A DNA stretch of 8,133 nt from an uncultured Bdellovibrionales bacterium (GCA_937980625.1 CALJPJ010000280.1:1-8133); one strand, 5' to 3'; shown: positions 1 through 6,239, counted from the stretch's first letter. Numbers and translations: made by a program. The notes: generated from the sequence alone by a model not told the origin.

Positions 1-21
1 CACTCCCAGAGTGATTCCATC

Positions 22-110
22 CTTTGTCTCAAGGCAAACTGCCGGAAACGGTAGGGCGCAAAGCTTTAGGGGCTAATGATCTTTTGATCGATGCCAGCCA
101 GCTGCCAAAG
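22..110 (+). promoter_or_regulatory. Cyclic-di-GMP class I (GEMM-I) aptamer
   Basis: The conserved blocks of the class I cyclic-di-GMP riboswitch appear in order. They are GGCAAAC (33-39), a P2 stem CTGCCG/CGGTAG capped by a GAAA tetraloop (39-54), GGCGCAAAGC (55-64), and a P3 arm. P3 carries GGCTAAT (71-77), a GATC-TTTT-GATC tip (78-89) and GATGCC (90-95), which places a tetraloop-receptor-like asymmetry opposite the GAAA loop. P1 is plausibly CTTTG (22-26) with CAAAG (106-110). The base before CAAAC is G, as in c-di-GMP-binding members; known cGAMP-preferring relatives differ at a G-to-A position in the ligand pocket. Ligand identity is inferred from sequence only. Confidence 0.85.
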
Positions 111-189
111 TTGATAAAAATCAGGCTTTTGGTGCTTGGACTCTAAAGGAGAGTTTCAGCTCGGGAAAACATATCCCCGCATAAGCCTG

Positions 190-224
190 CCAAGCAGTTC
201 TTGCTTGGTGGGTCCCCTTTTTTT
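190..224 (+). terminator. Intrinsic terminator of the riboswitch RNA
   Basis: The stem CCAAGCA (190-196) pairs with TGCTTGG (202-208) around the loop GTTCT. A short GC-rich spacer (209-217) and a run of seven T (218-224) follow. The spacer puts the T-run further from the stem than usual, so part of it may join an extended structure; GGAC (138-141) can pair with GTCC (212-215). On the minus strand the hairpin is not followed by T, so it is not an obvious terminator for the convergent gene. Confidence 0.7.
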
Positions 225-235
225 AATTATATCTA

Positions 236-655
236 CTATAATTTAGAACCTAACATACCACAAACTGTGCCGTAAGGAGTGGCTTCGTTTTCTCTATTCA
301 CTTCTTTTATATTTAATAACCAGCTTTCGCCAGCTTGTGGAGTTTGAGTTGATGGGCAAGCAACCTGAGACACGCTATAATTAAAAGTAATTTTGTCTCC
401 CACTCTCATATAACCTTTCTTACTCTCTGTAATTTTAAATACGAATGTGTGATTTTTCTTTTTAAATGATTTATCAGAAAAATTTGAAGGCTCCCATAAT
501 CCTGTAAGAGACTTAGATTGAATAACTTTACCTCTAACAACAACAGGAATATTAACTTCCATTAGTCCTTGGTCAAATTGAGAACAACTAGCCTGTGCAA
601 ACTGACTAGTAAGAGCTGTTATTGTTATTATTAATAATGCTTTAATTAAACTCAT
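236..655 (-). CDS. Small secreted protein, possible NTR/TIMP-like domain
   Basis: This is a 139-residue exported protein with a Sec signal peptide (about 1-22, cleavage after AQA) and a cysteine two residues into the mature chain (C24). The mature part shows VVVRGKV (38-44), FVFKITESKKG (71-81), a cysteine before a proline-rich turn (C100), AGESWLLNI (108-116) and a C-terminal cysteine (C132). That order resembles the beta-rich NTR/TIMP-like domain found in small bacterial secreted proteins. The resemblance is judged by eye, and no catalytic role can be assigned. It follows mltD by 13 bases. Its AAGGAG Shine-Dalgarno overlaps the mltD stop codon, so the two are almost surely co-transcribed and may be translationally coupled. 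It ends in TAG, next to the convergent riboswitch RNA. Confidence 0.85.
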   Translation of the reverse strand: MSLIKALLIITITALTSQFAQASCSQFDQGLMEVNIPVVVRGKVIQSKSLTGLWEPSNFSDKSFKKKNHTFVFKITESKKGYMRVGDKITFNYSVSQVACPSTQTPQAGESWLLNIKEVNRENEATPYGTVCGMLGSKL

Positions 656-664
656 TTTTCTGAA

Positions 665-670
665 CTCCTT
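665..670 (-). promoter_or_regulatory. Shine-Dalgarno overlapping mltD stop codon
   Basis: AAGGAG lies nine bases before the ATG at 655. Its first two bases are part of the TAA stop of mltD (669-671). This fixes the start of the small secreted gene and suggests re-initiation by ribosomes finishing mltD. Confidence 0.85.
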
Positions 671-2480
671 AATTAGTACTCACTAATGGTATTCTAAGCG
701 TTCTACCAATTTGTATCTTAGATTTGTTCCTTAGATTGTTAGCCTTAAGAATATTATTCATTGAAACTTTATATTTATTAGCTATTGCTATTAAACTTTC
801 TCCACGTTTAACAATATGCATTTTAATATTCTTAGCTACAATCTTTAGCCTTTGCTCTGTATTTATTTGGTTAGACTTCAAACCATTTTGCTTTTTCAAC
901 GCATGAACAGTAGTTCCAAAACGCTTTGAAATTTTTTGCAAATTGTCTCCTGGCTTAACTTTATAGTTTACAATACGTCTAGTTTCAGACTCTTTTGTCA
1001 TAGCCTTAGTTAGCTTAATTTTCTGCCCCACCTTTATATTATCTCGAAGCCTTAAACCATTAAACCTTAATAGTTGCGAAAGTGATACCCCGTGTTTTTT
1101 AGCTATCATAGATAGGTTTTCACCTCTTTTAACTCTATGTACTTTTTTAATCTGCCTATACTTTTTTGAAGTTTTAGCTGTAATCAACCCCGCTTTACTC
1201 TTAACTTTATTATTACTTGATGTACGAACTATTTTTAAAGTTTTACCAACAAATAACTTAGAGCGTCTTTTCAAAGAGTTTGACCGTCTTATTTTTTTAA
1301 CTGTTGTACCAAAACGTTTGGCAATTTTACTTAAATTATCACCTTTTTTTACTTTGTATCTAAAAATTTCTAATGGACGATAGACTCTTTTTGGAATTGT
1401 TGTATAACTTTTTATCGCTGCAATTTGCGCCCGGGCGAGTGTCCCTTCTGGCACTCTTACTAAAGCAGACTTTCCTCTGTAAACTGGAACCTTTGCGCTC
1501 CTATACCTAGGGTTTAATTTTTTTAATTTTTTGTATGAAGTCCCCAAATTTTTAGCTAGTTTTTTTAAATCCAATGGACGACTAACATGCATTGATTGGT
1601 ACTTTTGTACGTCTTGATAAGGTATATTTTTAAATCCAAATTTTGATGGGCTTTTTGCAATTAAAGTAGCAGCAATAAACTTAGGAACATACTCTCTTGT
1701 TTCTTTATATAAACTTTTTCTTTCAACTAGCTTCCAATAATCTCTTGTTTCTGCATTCATAAGCTGACGCTTCACACGGTTTTCACCAGCATTATAAGCA
1801 GAAAGTGCCAACTTCCAATCACCAAACAACGTATACAAGCGCTTTAAATACTTCGCAGCTGCTTGAGTTGAACGCACATAATCTTGTCTTTCATCAACTA
1901 GTCGGTTAATTGTTAAACCATAATCACGCCCACTGCCAGGCATAAACTGCCAATAGCCAGTAGCCCCTTTTAAACTTTTTGCTGTCGTGTAAAAACCCGA
2001 TTCAATAACTGGTAAGTATACTAAATCTGGAGGTAGCCCCTGCTTAATTAAAATTTCCTTCATTTTAGGAATATATTTACTCGAACGCGATAGATACCTA
2101 GTCATATGACTGCGGCCTCGACCTGTAAAGTAATTAATCCATACCTTTACATACTTATTTACAGGTAACTCAATTCTTCCGTATTCTGACATCGGCTCTT
2201 CAGAACTTGCTAACCTGGCCGCATTCTCAGCCAAAATTTCTGCCATAACTTCGTCAGTATTTACATCAGGAGTTATATCTTCAGGCTCCACTTCTGCGTA
2301 TTGGTTACTAATATCATCAACATATGAATCGACTGTCGATTCTGGAGTAGAGTATTGTGATACAGCATTTTCAGAGTACTTCGCTGATGTAATATCTTTA
2401 CGAGTAGATATAGCACAAGCTGTAGTGAAAAATAGTAATAATAGGACCGAGAGTTGTATAATCTTTGAATCGTTTCGCAT
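669..2480 (-). CDS. mltD: Membrane-bound lytic murein transglycosylase D, four LysM
   Basis: This enzyme cleaves the MurNAc-GlcNAc bond of peptidoglycan to leave 1,6-anhydro ends, acting at the periplasmic wall. The N-terminus is hydrophobic (10-21) and ends TTAC, so C22 is a likely but not ideal lipidation site. An acidic linker follows (about 37-98). The goose-lysozyme-like SLT domain spans about 125-275: catalytic Glu160 in PVIESGF, GYWQFMP at 175-181, and AYNAG at 228-232. A linker domain (about 295-365) precedes four LysM repeats at about 375-417, 447-490, 505-547 and 554-597, each opening with V-K/R-x-G-(D/E)-(N/S)-L. E. coli MltD has two LysM, so wall binding here may be stronger. The C-terminal half is strongly basic. 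The ATG has only a weak AGG upstream. It heads a two-gene unit with the small secreted protein. Confidence 0.96.
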   Translation of the reverse strand: MRNDSKIIQLSVLLLLFFTTACAISTRKDITSAKYSENAVSQYSTPESTVDSYVDDISNQYAEVEPEDITPDVNTDEVMAEILAENAARLASSEEPMSEYGRIELPVNKYVKVWINYFTGRGRSHMTRYLSRSSKYIPKMKEILIKQGLPPDLVYLPVIESGFYTTAKSLKGATGYWQFMPGSGRDYGLTINRLVDERQDYVRSTQAAAKYLKRLYTLFGDWKLALSAYNAGENRVKRQLMNAETRDYWKLVERKSLYKETREYVPKFIAATLIAKSPSKFGFKNIPYQDVQKYQSMHVSRPLDLKKLAKNLGTSYKKLKKLNPRYRSAKVPVYRGKSALVRVPEGTLARAQIAAIKSYTTIPKRVYRPLEIFRYKVKKGDNLSKIAKRFGTTVKKIRRSNSLKRRSKLFVGKTLKIVRTSSNNKVKSKAGLITAKTSKKYRQIKKVHRVKRGENLSMIAKKHGVSLSQLLRFNGLRLRDNIKVGQKIKLTKAMTKESETRRIVNYKVKPGDNLQKISKRFGTTVHALKKQNGLKSNQINTEQRLKIVAKNIKMHIVKRGESLIAIANKYKVSMNNILKANNLRNKSKIQIGRTLRIPLVSTN

Positions 2481-2596
2481 GAACCTAGTTTAGGCGATTA
2501 CAACAACAACCACAACGAGACAAAAGAGCACTTGCCCTTAGTCGAGGTAATAATTCACTAATAATATCAAATATTTTGCAATATTTAAGCTATTAA
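2481..2596. other. Intergenic region upstream of mltD
   Basis: These 116 bases separate the transglutaminase-like gene from mltD, both on the minus strand. Read on the minus strand it holds an AT-only 7-bp hairpin, AAATATT/AATATTT (2569-2586). It then holds a short stem AAGGGC-AAGT-GCTCTT (2524-2539) followed by a few T, which is at best a weak terminator or attenuator. A GTTGTT-rich leader runs into the mltD start. No convincing -35/-10 pair was found, so whether mltD has its own promoter is undecided. Confidence 0.4.
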
Positions 2597-3835
2597 CTAC
2601 AAGCTAATTAGTCTTTTTATATTTAAAAAGTCGACTTCCGACCTAATGGCTTGAGTCGCTGAGTCACTAGACTTCTCCAGTAATTCCTTAAGAACTTTCT
2701 TTTGTAGAGCTTTCATTTGTTCTGGTGATAACTTTGGTGGAGCCATGACTATATCTGGATGATCATTTACTGACTCATCGACCCAAGAGCTCCTTTCAAA
2801 TCTAAAACCATCACTTTTATTGGTAAATATTTGTCCAGAAAAACTACCATATAATTCTGCTTTATATATTTTTCTAACCGTACTTTGCGACAGTTCAACT
2901 TGGCCAACCATATCAGTTAATCTTTGAAGCACTCCTAGCCCTTCATTAAGAGGCGTGGCATAATCAACTGTAATATAGACAGAAAGAGTACTCTCATCCT
3001 TTTTTATAACATCTAACTCTGCGTAGTAAATTGGATGATTCCAAATGGCTTCAGATAAGTCTGTATCTATAATAACTGGAAATTTATTATCTCCTAGCTG
3101 AAACTTTAAAACCTGAATAAATTCATGGGGAAAAATATCTCGAACATCAGTATAACCACTTCCCTCATTTAACTGACCAAATATAAAGTTATTAAAAAAA
3201 CCTTTATAATGATTTAGATGACGATAAGAAAGTGCTGATAGAGCTTTTAAATGGCCAGGGTAAACAACCACTCCTCCGGTAATTTCACAATGTTCAATCT
3301 CTGCTGAATCAAAGCTGGTATCTGTGACAACAGAATAATCTAATTCATTTTCAGCTGTCCTAGTTAGGCAGAGAGTTTTAACAGGCTGTGAATCATAAAC
3401 AGAGGTTAAGGCCCATAAGGTACACGCTCCACTCCAACTGGCATTGGGTTCAAACTGCTTACTTAAGTGGTCGCCGGCAACAGAAACACCTTCTGAAAAA
3501 ATATAATCATATACAAAAAGTGGCGATTTAAACTGATAACTACCTTCTTGCTTCTCATCTGAAACTGATATTTCAGAAAATAGCTCTCGACCAACACTAG
3601 GGTACCACCAAGACGGCCACGGTTTTTTCTCAGCCTCATATTGAAAACTTAAACTCTCTTGGTCTCCAAACTCAAAACTAAGCACTGCTCCCGGTAACCG
3701 AAACTTATCGAACTCTGACAGTTCTATTGCTTGAGGCTCTAACGGAGCCAAATAGTTATCAATTATAGACATATCTATAGTTGCATTAGCGCCTGTGCAC
3801 CCAATATAAAACAAAATAAATACTAGTGATTTCAT
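2597..3835 (-). CDS. Secreted transglutaminase-elicitor-like cysteine protein
   Basis: This 412-residue protein has a short signal peptide (about 1-19, cleavage near ANA; C13 is too early for a good lipobox). The conserved-looking region is KPWPSWWYP (71-79), SPLFVYDYIF (104-113), WSGACTLWAL (134-143), YPGHLKALSALSYRHL (192-207), then DIFPHEFIQVL (233-243) and IIDTDLSEAIWNHP (255-268). The series of tryptophan/proline motif, W-x-G-x-C, downstream His, and D followed by WN-x-P resembles the transglutaminase-elicitor family (Phytophthora GP42 relatives, also found in bacteria). C138, H237 and D257 would be the candidate catalytic triad. Those proteins form glutamine-lysine isopeptide cross-links; the substrate here is unknown. 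The C-terminal tail (about 368-390) is probably a charged helix. No Shine-Dalgarno precedes the ATG, but a later start would lose the signal peptide. Family assignment is from motif memory. Confidence 0.65.
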   Translation of the reverse strand: MKSLVFILFYIGCTGANATIDMSIIDNYLAPLEPQAIELSEFDKFRLPGAVLSFEFGDQESLSFQYEAEKKPWPSWWYPSVGRELFSEISVSDEKQEGSYQFKSPLFVYDYIFSEGVSVAGDHLSKQFEPNASWSGACTLWALTSVYDSQPVKTLCLTRTAENELDYSVVTDTSFDSAEIEHCEITGGVVVYPGHLKALSALSYRHLNHYKGFFNNFIFGQLNEGSGYTDVRDIFPHEFIQVLKFQLGDNKFPVIIDTDLSEAIWNHPIYYAELDVIKKDESTLSVYITVDYATPLNEGLGVLQRLTDMVGQVELSQSTVRKIYKAELYGSFSGQIFTNKSDGFRFERSSWVDESVNDHPDIVMAPPKLSPEQMKALQKKVLKELLEKSSDSATQAIRSEVDFLNIKRLISL

Positions 3836-3930
3836 AGTTGAAAAATATTATGGCTCAGCAAGATAAGCTAACTATTTTACTATTTTTAAAATAAATTCAT
3901 ACTTCAAATCAAACACAAGCCGTAACATCT

Positions 3931-4110
3931 AAATCTATAAATAAAACTCAAACTGAATTCTTTAATTAATTCCTCAGAGTACACTTACGGCAGCATCGCG
4001 TCTTCGCACAGCTTCACCCTTCAGGTGACGCAGATGCGGATACGCGAAGCGCGACGTGACACTCTGAGGAATTAATTAAAGAATTCAGTTTGAGTTTTAT
4101 TTATAGATTT
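3931..4110. repeat. 180-bp near-palindrome with perfect 50-bp arms
   Basis: Arms 3931-3980 and 4061-4110 are exact reverse complements over all 50 bases; pairing stops at T/T outside and A/C inside. The 80-bp core (3981-4060) is 60% GC against 22% in the arms and is itself foldable. Bases 3993-4008 pair with 4035-4050 at 13 of 16 positions, and TCACC (4014-4018) pairs with GGTGA (4024-4028) around CTTCA. The whole unit can fold as one long hairpin or cruciform. It lies between two minus-strand genes, upstream of the transglutaminase-like gene. No target-site duplication is seen at its edges. It could be a MITE-like non-autonomous element, an invertible segment or a structured regulatory element; the sequence alone does not decide. 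Confidence 0.95.
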
Positions 4111-4152
4111 TAGGTGAGCAGTACTTAACAAGGAAAGCCTTTACAGCTACAT

Positions 4153-4182
4153 AAAAAAAGCCAGCAGAAAATGCTGGCTTTT
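4153..4182 (-). terminator. Strong intrinsic terminator of the six-cysteine gene
   Basis: GCCAGCA (4160-4166) pairs perfectly with TGCTGGC (4172-4178) around a five-base loop. The stem is flanked by seven A on the left and four T on the right. Read on the minus strand it gives a GC stem followed by seven T, 30 bases past the stop codon of the gene at 4213. It should also work on the + strand. It isolates that gene from the palindrome and the genes beyond it. Confidence 0.92.
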
Positions 4183-4212
4183 AAATAATAATCATTAATT
4201 AGTATTTATTGC

Positions 4213-4776
4213 TTAATATTTACCATCTTTTTCGCTTAAGCACTCTTTCTTACTGTCGTTAACACGTCTTGTGTGCTTTTGTCTCTCAACATCACTAAAA
4301 ACATTATTATAAACGTGGTCACAAAAAGTTTTTGGTGTTGGATGGTCCATCATTAATTTACACGTGTTAGCTCTTTCGTATACGAAATTAATGTTTTTCG
4401 TATATTTATAGCTAGTACAGTTACTAGTTACTTTAAAATCTGGCTGTCTAGACTTATCCTCACCTTCAACAAAAGAATCAGTATAAAATACTCTATCACT
4501 TTTTGATTTATCAGTGCTAAATGTAGCTGTAAACTTTTTGGTTGTTGGGTCAATTACATGCCTTTTAACAACTAACTTCTCAACAGTGTTTTCTTTATAA
4601 AAACCACCCTCTTCACTATAAGTACAATTTACTTTAGGTCTATGAGCTCTATCTTGCTCGTTGATTGCTCCTGGCTGACAAAGCTCTTTCATTTCATTCC
4701 AATCGTCATTAGCAAATGCCTGAGTTGAAAAACCAGCTCCAATTACAAATAAAAAAGTAACTAATAAATGTTTCAT
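4213..4776 (-). CDS. Secreted six-cysteine protein of unknown function
   Basis: I do not recognise the family. The frame is open to an ATG at 4842, but the start at 4776 is preferred. GAGGAG lies seven bases before it, and the protein then begins directly with a signal peptide (MKHLLV...; cleavage after AFA at about residue 23). The mature protein of about 164 residues is hydrophilic, lysine-rich and has six cysteines (C33, C51, C120, C139, C152, C179), an even number that suits three disulfides in the periplasm or outside the cell. The C-terminal 70 residues hold four of them in a compact pattern. TTGACC (4837-4842, minus) could be a -35, but the matching -10 (TACATG) is poor. It is monocistronic, with its own terminator, and divergent from the L,D-transpeptidase-like gene. 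Confidence 0.85.
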   Translation of the reverse strand: MKHLLVTFLFVIGAGFSTQAFANDDWNEMKELCQPGAINEQDRAHRPKVNCTYSEEGGFYKENTVEKLVVKRHVIDPTTKKFTATFSTDKSKSDRVFYTDSFVEGEDKSRQPDFKVTSNCTSYKYTKNINFVYERANTCKLMMDHPTPKTFCDHVYNNVFSDVERQKHTRRVNDSKKECLSEKDGKY

Positions 4777-4946
4777 TATAAATCTCCTCACATATTTTGT
4801 GTGTTTTAATGAACATGTATTAAAAATAAGAGGATAGGTCAAATTACATTTAGCTAAACAAAATTGATTTTTAAATATTATATGTAACTCTTACAAAGTT
4901 TTATAATTTTACTACAATTTATACATTTTAATTTTAATATACTAAT
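4777..4946. promoter_or_regulatory. Divergent intergenic promoter region
   Basis: These 170 very AT-rich bases lie between two divergently transcribed secreted-protein genes and must hold both promoters unless transcription enters from elsewhere. On the + strand there is TATAAT at 4902-4907, about 40 bases before the ATG at 4947, but no good -35 at 16-18 bases. On the minus strand TTGACC (4837-4842) lacks a good -10. An imperfect dyad, CACA-TATTT-TGTG, lies at about 4790-4802. Individual promoter calls are weak. Confidence 0.4.
4784..4789 (-). promoter_or_regulatory. Shine-Dalgarno fixing start at 4776
   Basis: GAGGAG is spaced seven bases from the ATG at 4776. The longer alternative start at 4842 has no such site and would place 22 extra residues before an otherwise normal signal peptide. 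Confidence 0.85.
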
Positions 4947-6089
4947 ATGAAATCAACCCTCGTCCATCTCGGTGTTTTAATAATAACTGCTACCTTTAGC
5001 TTTTGGGCAAATGCGTCAGATTCATTCCCCATTCAAGTTGATATTAGAGATATTACTAAACAACATTTATTAAATTTAAATACTGATGATAACCTCTATA
5101 TTGACCCTCCAATGCATGATCATATGAAATTTAAATGTTCATTGCTAAAGCTGAATAAACAAAAAATTTTTTGTGAACTTAACAATAGCTTTTTATACGA
5201 CAACAATAACAGCTACCCAGCAAACCTCGACAAGCTTATTGATTTTAGACCTTATCAAATGACCGAAGAATTATTTTATAACTTATATGGAGCTAATAAA
5301 TTTTATAACCTAGAAAAGGACACTAATTTAACAACCAGTATAATTTTAAATAGTATTAATAGTAATTTTAACGAGTTTAACTTAACTGCAGTTATCTACT
5401 TTGAAGGGCAAGTTTACTTTTTAAACTTTACTGTTTTACATACTAACCATGATTTTAAAACTATTAAAACTGCAAACTTAAAATCCTTAGATATGCCATT
5501 TCAAATGCATCTCGATGTGGGACTACTTGATGCCGCTTTATTACTAAACATTAACATTGGTGAATTTAAGTTTATTAAAGTTATGCCTATAACTGTTCCT
5601 GGATTCAATTATGAATTAACACAATTAAAAACTTTGCCAATGAACAAAGAATACTATTTATCAAATAGTAATAAACTCACTGGCACTCATAGTGAAAGTT
5701 TCAAGCAAAGATATGAGCCTGACTATTATGATGGACTTCCATTTTTGAAAATTCTAACTAAAAACAATAACTACTTTGCCTACGGCTTCCATGGAACTCT
5801 TTTTTCTAGACCTCTAGAAAGAGGCTTTTTATCTACGGGCTGTTACCGACTCAAACCAAAAGATATCATTGAGCTTTACTATATTTACAGTCAACTCAAA
5901 CATTCTAAAGCTACAACAATAACCCATAAGTCACTTCCTGACGGCTTTTCTCACCCTATGCCCATGATAAAAAAAGTTTACTCTAAAGCTAAACACCCTA
6001 AAGATGGTCCCAAAGGAGCTGATGGGCTAACTATTATGGAGCGTGTTTATGGCAAAGAGGTTCCAATAAAAAGCCTTCTCAAACAATAG
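4947..6089 (+). CDS. Periplasmic L,D-transpeptidase-like (YkuD/ErfK) protein
   Basis: L,D-transpeptidases use a cysteine to make 3-3 cross-links or attach proteins and amino acids to peptidoglycan stem peptides. This 380-residue protein has a signal peptide (1-24, ending WANAS). It then has about 230 residues I do not recognise, rich in Asn, Phe and Tyr, with a cysteine pair at C64/C76. The C-terminal catalytic segment reads YGFHGT (279-284), then STGCYRL (296-302) and DIIELY (306-311). This matches the family's HG...S-x-GC-x-R signature followed by D...LY, with H282, C299 and R301 as candidate catalytic residues. The usual SHGC is STGC here. Some 70 residues follow, rich in Lys and Pro. No Shine-Dalgarno precedes the ATG. 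The signature supports the fold; activity is inferred. It may be a diverged member with a special substrate. Confidence 0.78.
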   Translation: MKSTLVHLGVLIITATFSFWANASDSFPIQVDIRDITKQHLLNLNTDDNLYIDPPMHDHMKFKCSLLKLNKQKIFCELNNSFLYDNNNSYPANLDKLIDFRPYQMTEELFYNLYGANKFYNLEKDTNLTTSIILNSINSNFNEFNLTAVIYFEGQVYFLNFTVLHTNHDFKTIKTANLKSLDMPFQMHLDVGLLDAALLLNINIGEFKFIKVMPITVPGFNYELTQLKTLPMNKEYYLSNSNKLTGTHSESFKQRYEPDYYDGLPFLKILTKNNNYFAYGFHGTLFSRPLERGFLSTGCYRLKPKDIIELYYIYSQLKHSKATTITHKSLPDGFSHPMPMIKKVYSKAKHPKDGPKGADGLTIMERVYGKEVPIKSLLKQ

Positions 6090-6181
6090 TCACTAGATTA
6101 AATATAGTACATATTAAGGTTTAAGTAATTTTAGGAGTTTACCTGTACTCTAGAAATTATTTCACGATATATCGCCAAAAC

Positions 6182-6210
6182 TTAAAAAGAATGACAGACT
6201 GTGCTATTAG
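6182..6210 (+). promoter_or_regulatory. Candidate promoter for the gene at 6251
   Basis: TTAAAA (6182-6187) is followed after exactly 17 bases by TATTAG (6205-6210), which is preceded by TG-C (extended -10). Each hexamer matches the sigma-70 consensus at four of six positions. It lies about 40 bases before the GTG start. In this AT-rich DNA chance matches are common. Confidence 0.3.
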
Positions 6211-6239
6211 TTTTTCATTACTTTCTTAAAATCTCAAGC

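Larger units (their letters stand above)
1..224 (+). ncRNA. Orphan c-di-GMP-I riboswitch RNA (merRNA-like)
   Basis: This is a structured + strand RNA: a GEMM-I aptamer (about 22-110), a folded middle (122-189) and an intrinsic terminator (190-224). The middle is closed by a perfect 7-bp stem, CAGGCTT (122-128) with AAGCCTG (183-189). Inside it are hairpins ACTCT/AGAGT (140-144 with 150-154) and CGGG/CCCG (162-165 with 176-179). A small hairpin, CACTC/GAGTG, sits at 1-13, so the true 5' end may lie outside the window and no promoter is seen. No reading frame follows on this strand; the next gene (236-655) points the opposite way. Bdellovibrio bacteriovorus is known to express a free-standing c-di-GMP riboswitch RNA (merRNA) massively in attack phase, and this layout matches it. 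A conventional leader whose gene was lost is the alternative. Confidence 0.75.
3836..4212. other. Gene-free stretch holding palindrome and terminator
   Basis: This 377-base region without a credible gene has three parts. Bases 3836-3930 are AT-rich and must carry any separate promoter for the transglutaminase-like gene, but no clear -35/-10 pair stands out. Bases 3931-4110 are the palindromic element. Bases 4111-4212 include about 40 bases with nothing recognised and then the terminator of the gene to the right. Confidence 0.7.

Noticed and set aside
190..208. Hairpin as a bidirectional terminator for the convergent mltD operon
   Set aside because: On the minus strand the stem is followed by CAGGCTT and not by a T-run.
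724..906. 60-codon open frame on the + strand
   Set aside because: It lies wholly antisense to the LysM region of mltD, has no ribosome site and its hydrophobic content follows from the opposite strand's codons.
2524..2539. Intrinsic terminator after the transglutaminase-like gene
   Set aside because: The stem is only six pairs with one wobble and its T-run is four bases partly inside the stem; kept only as a remark.
2569..2586. 7-bp inverted repeat upstream of mltD
   Set aside because: It is A/T only in an AT-rich region, so chance is the best explanation.
3931..4110. CRISPR array, integron attC or dif site
   Set aside because: There are only two arms in inverted orientation, no repeated spacers, no attC core signature, and no match to the 28-bp dif pattern.
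4777..4842. N-terminal extension of the six-cysteine protein from ATG at 4842
   Set aside because: The ATG at 4776 has GAGGAG at correct spacing and begins a normal signal peptide; the extension would bury that signal 22 residues in.
4902..4907. TATAAT as the promoter of the L,D-transpeptidase-like gene
   Set aside because: It matches the -10 consensus exactly, but no acceptable -35 or TG extension accompanies it and such strings are frequent in this base composition.
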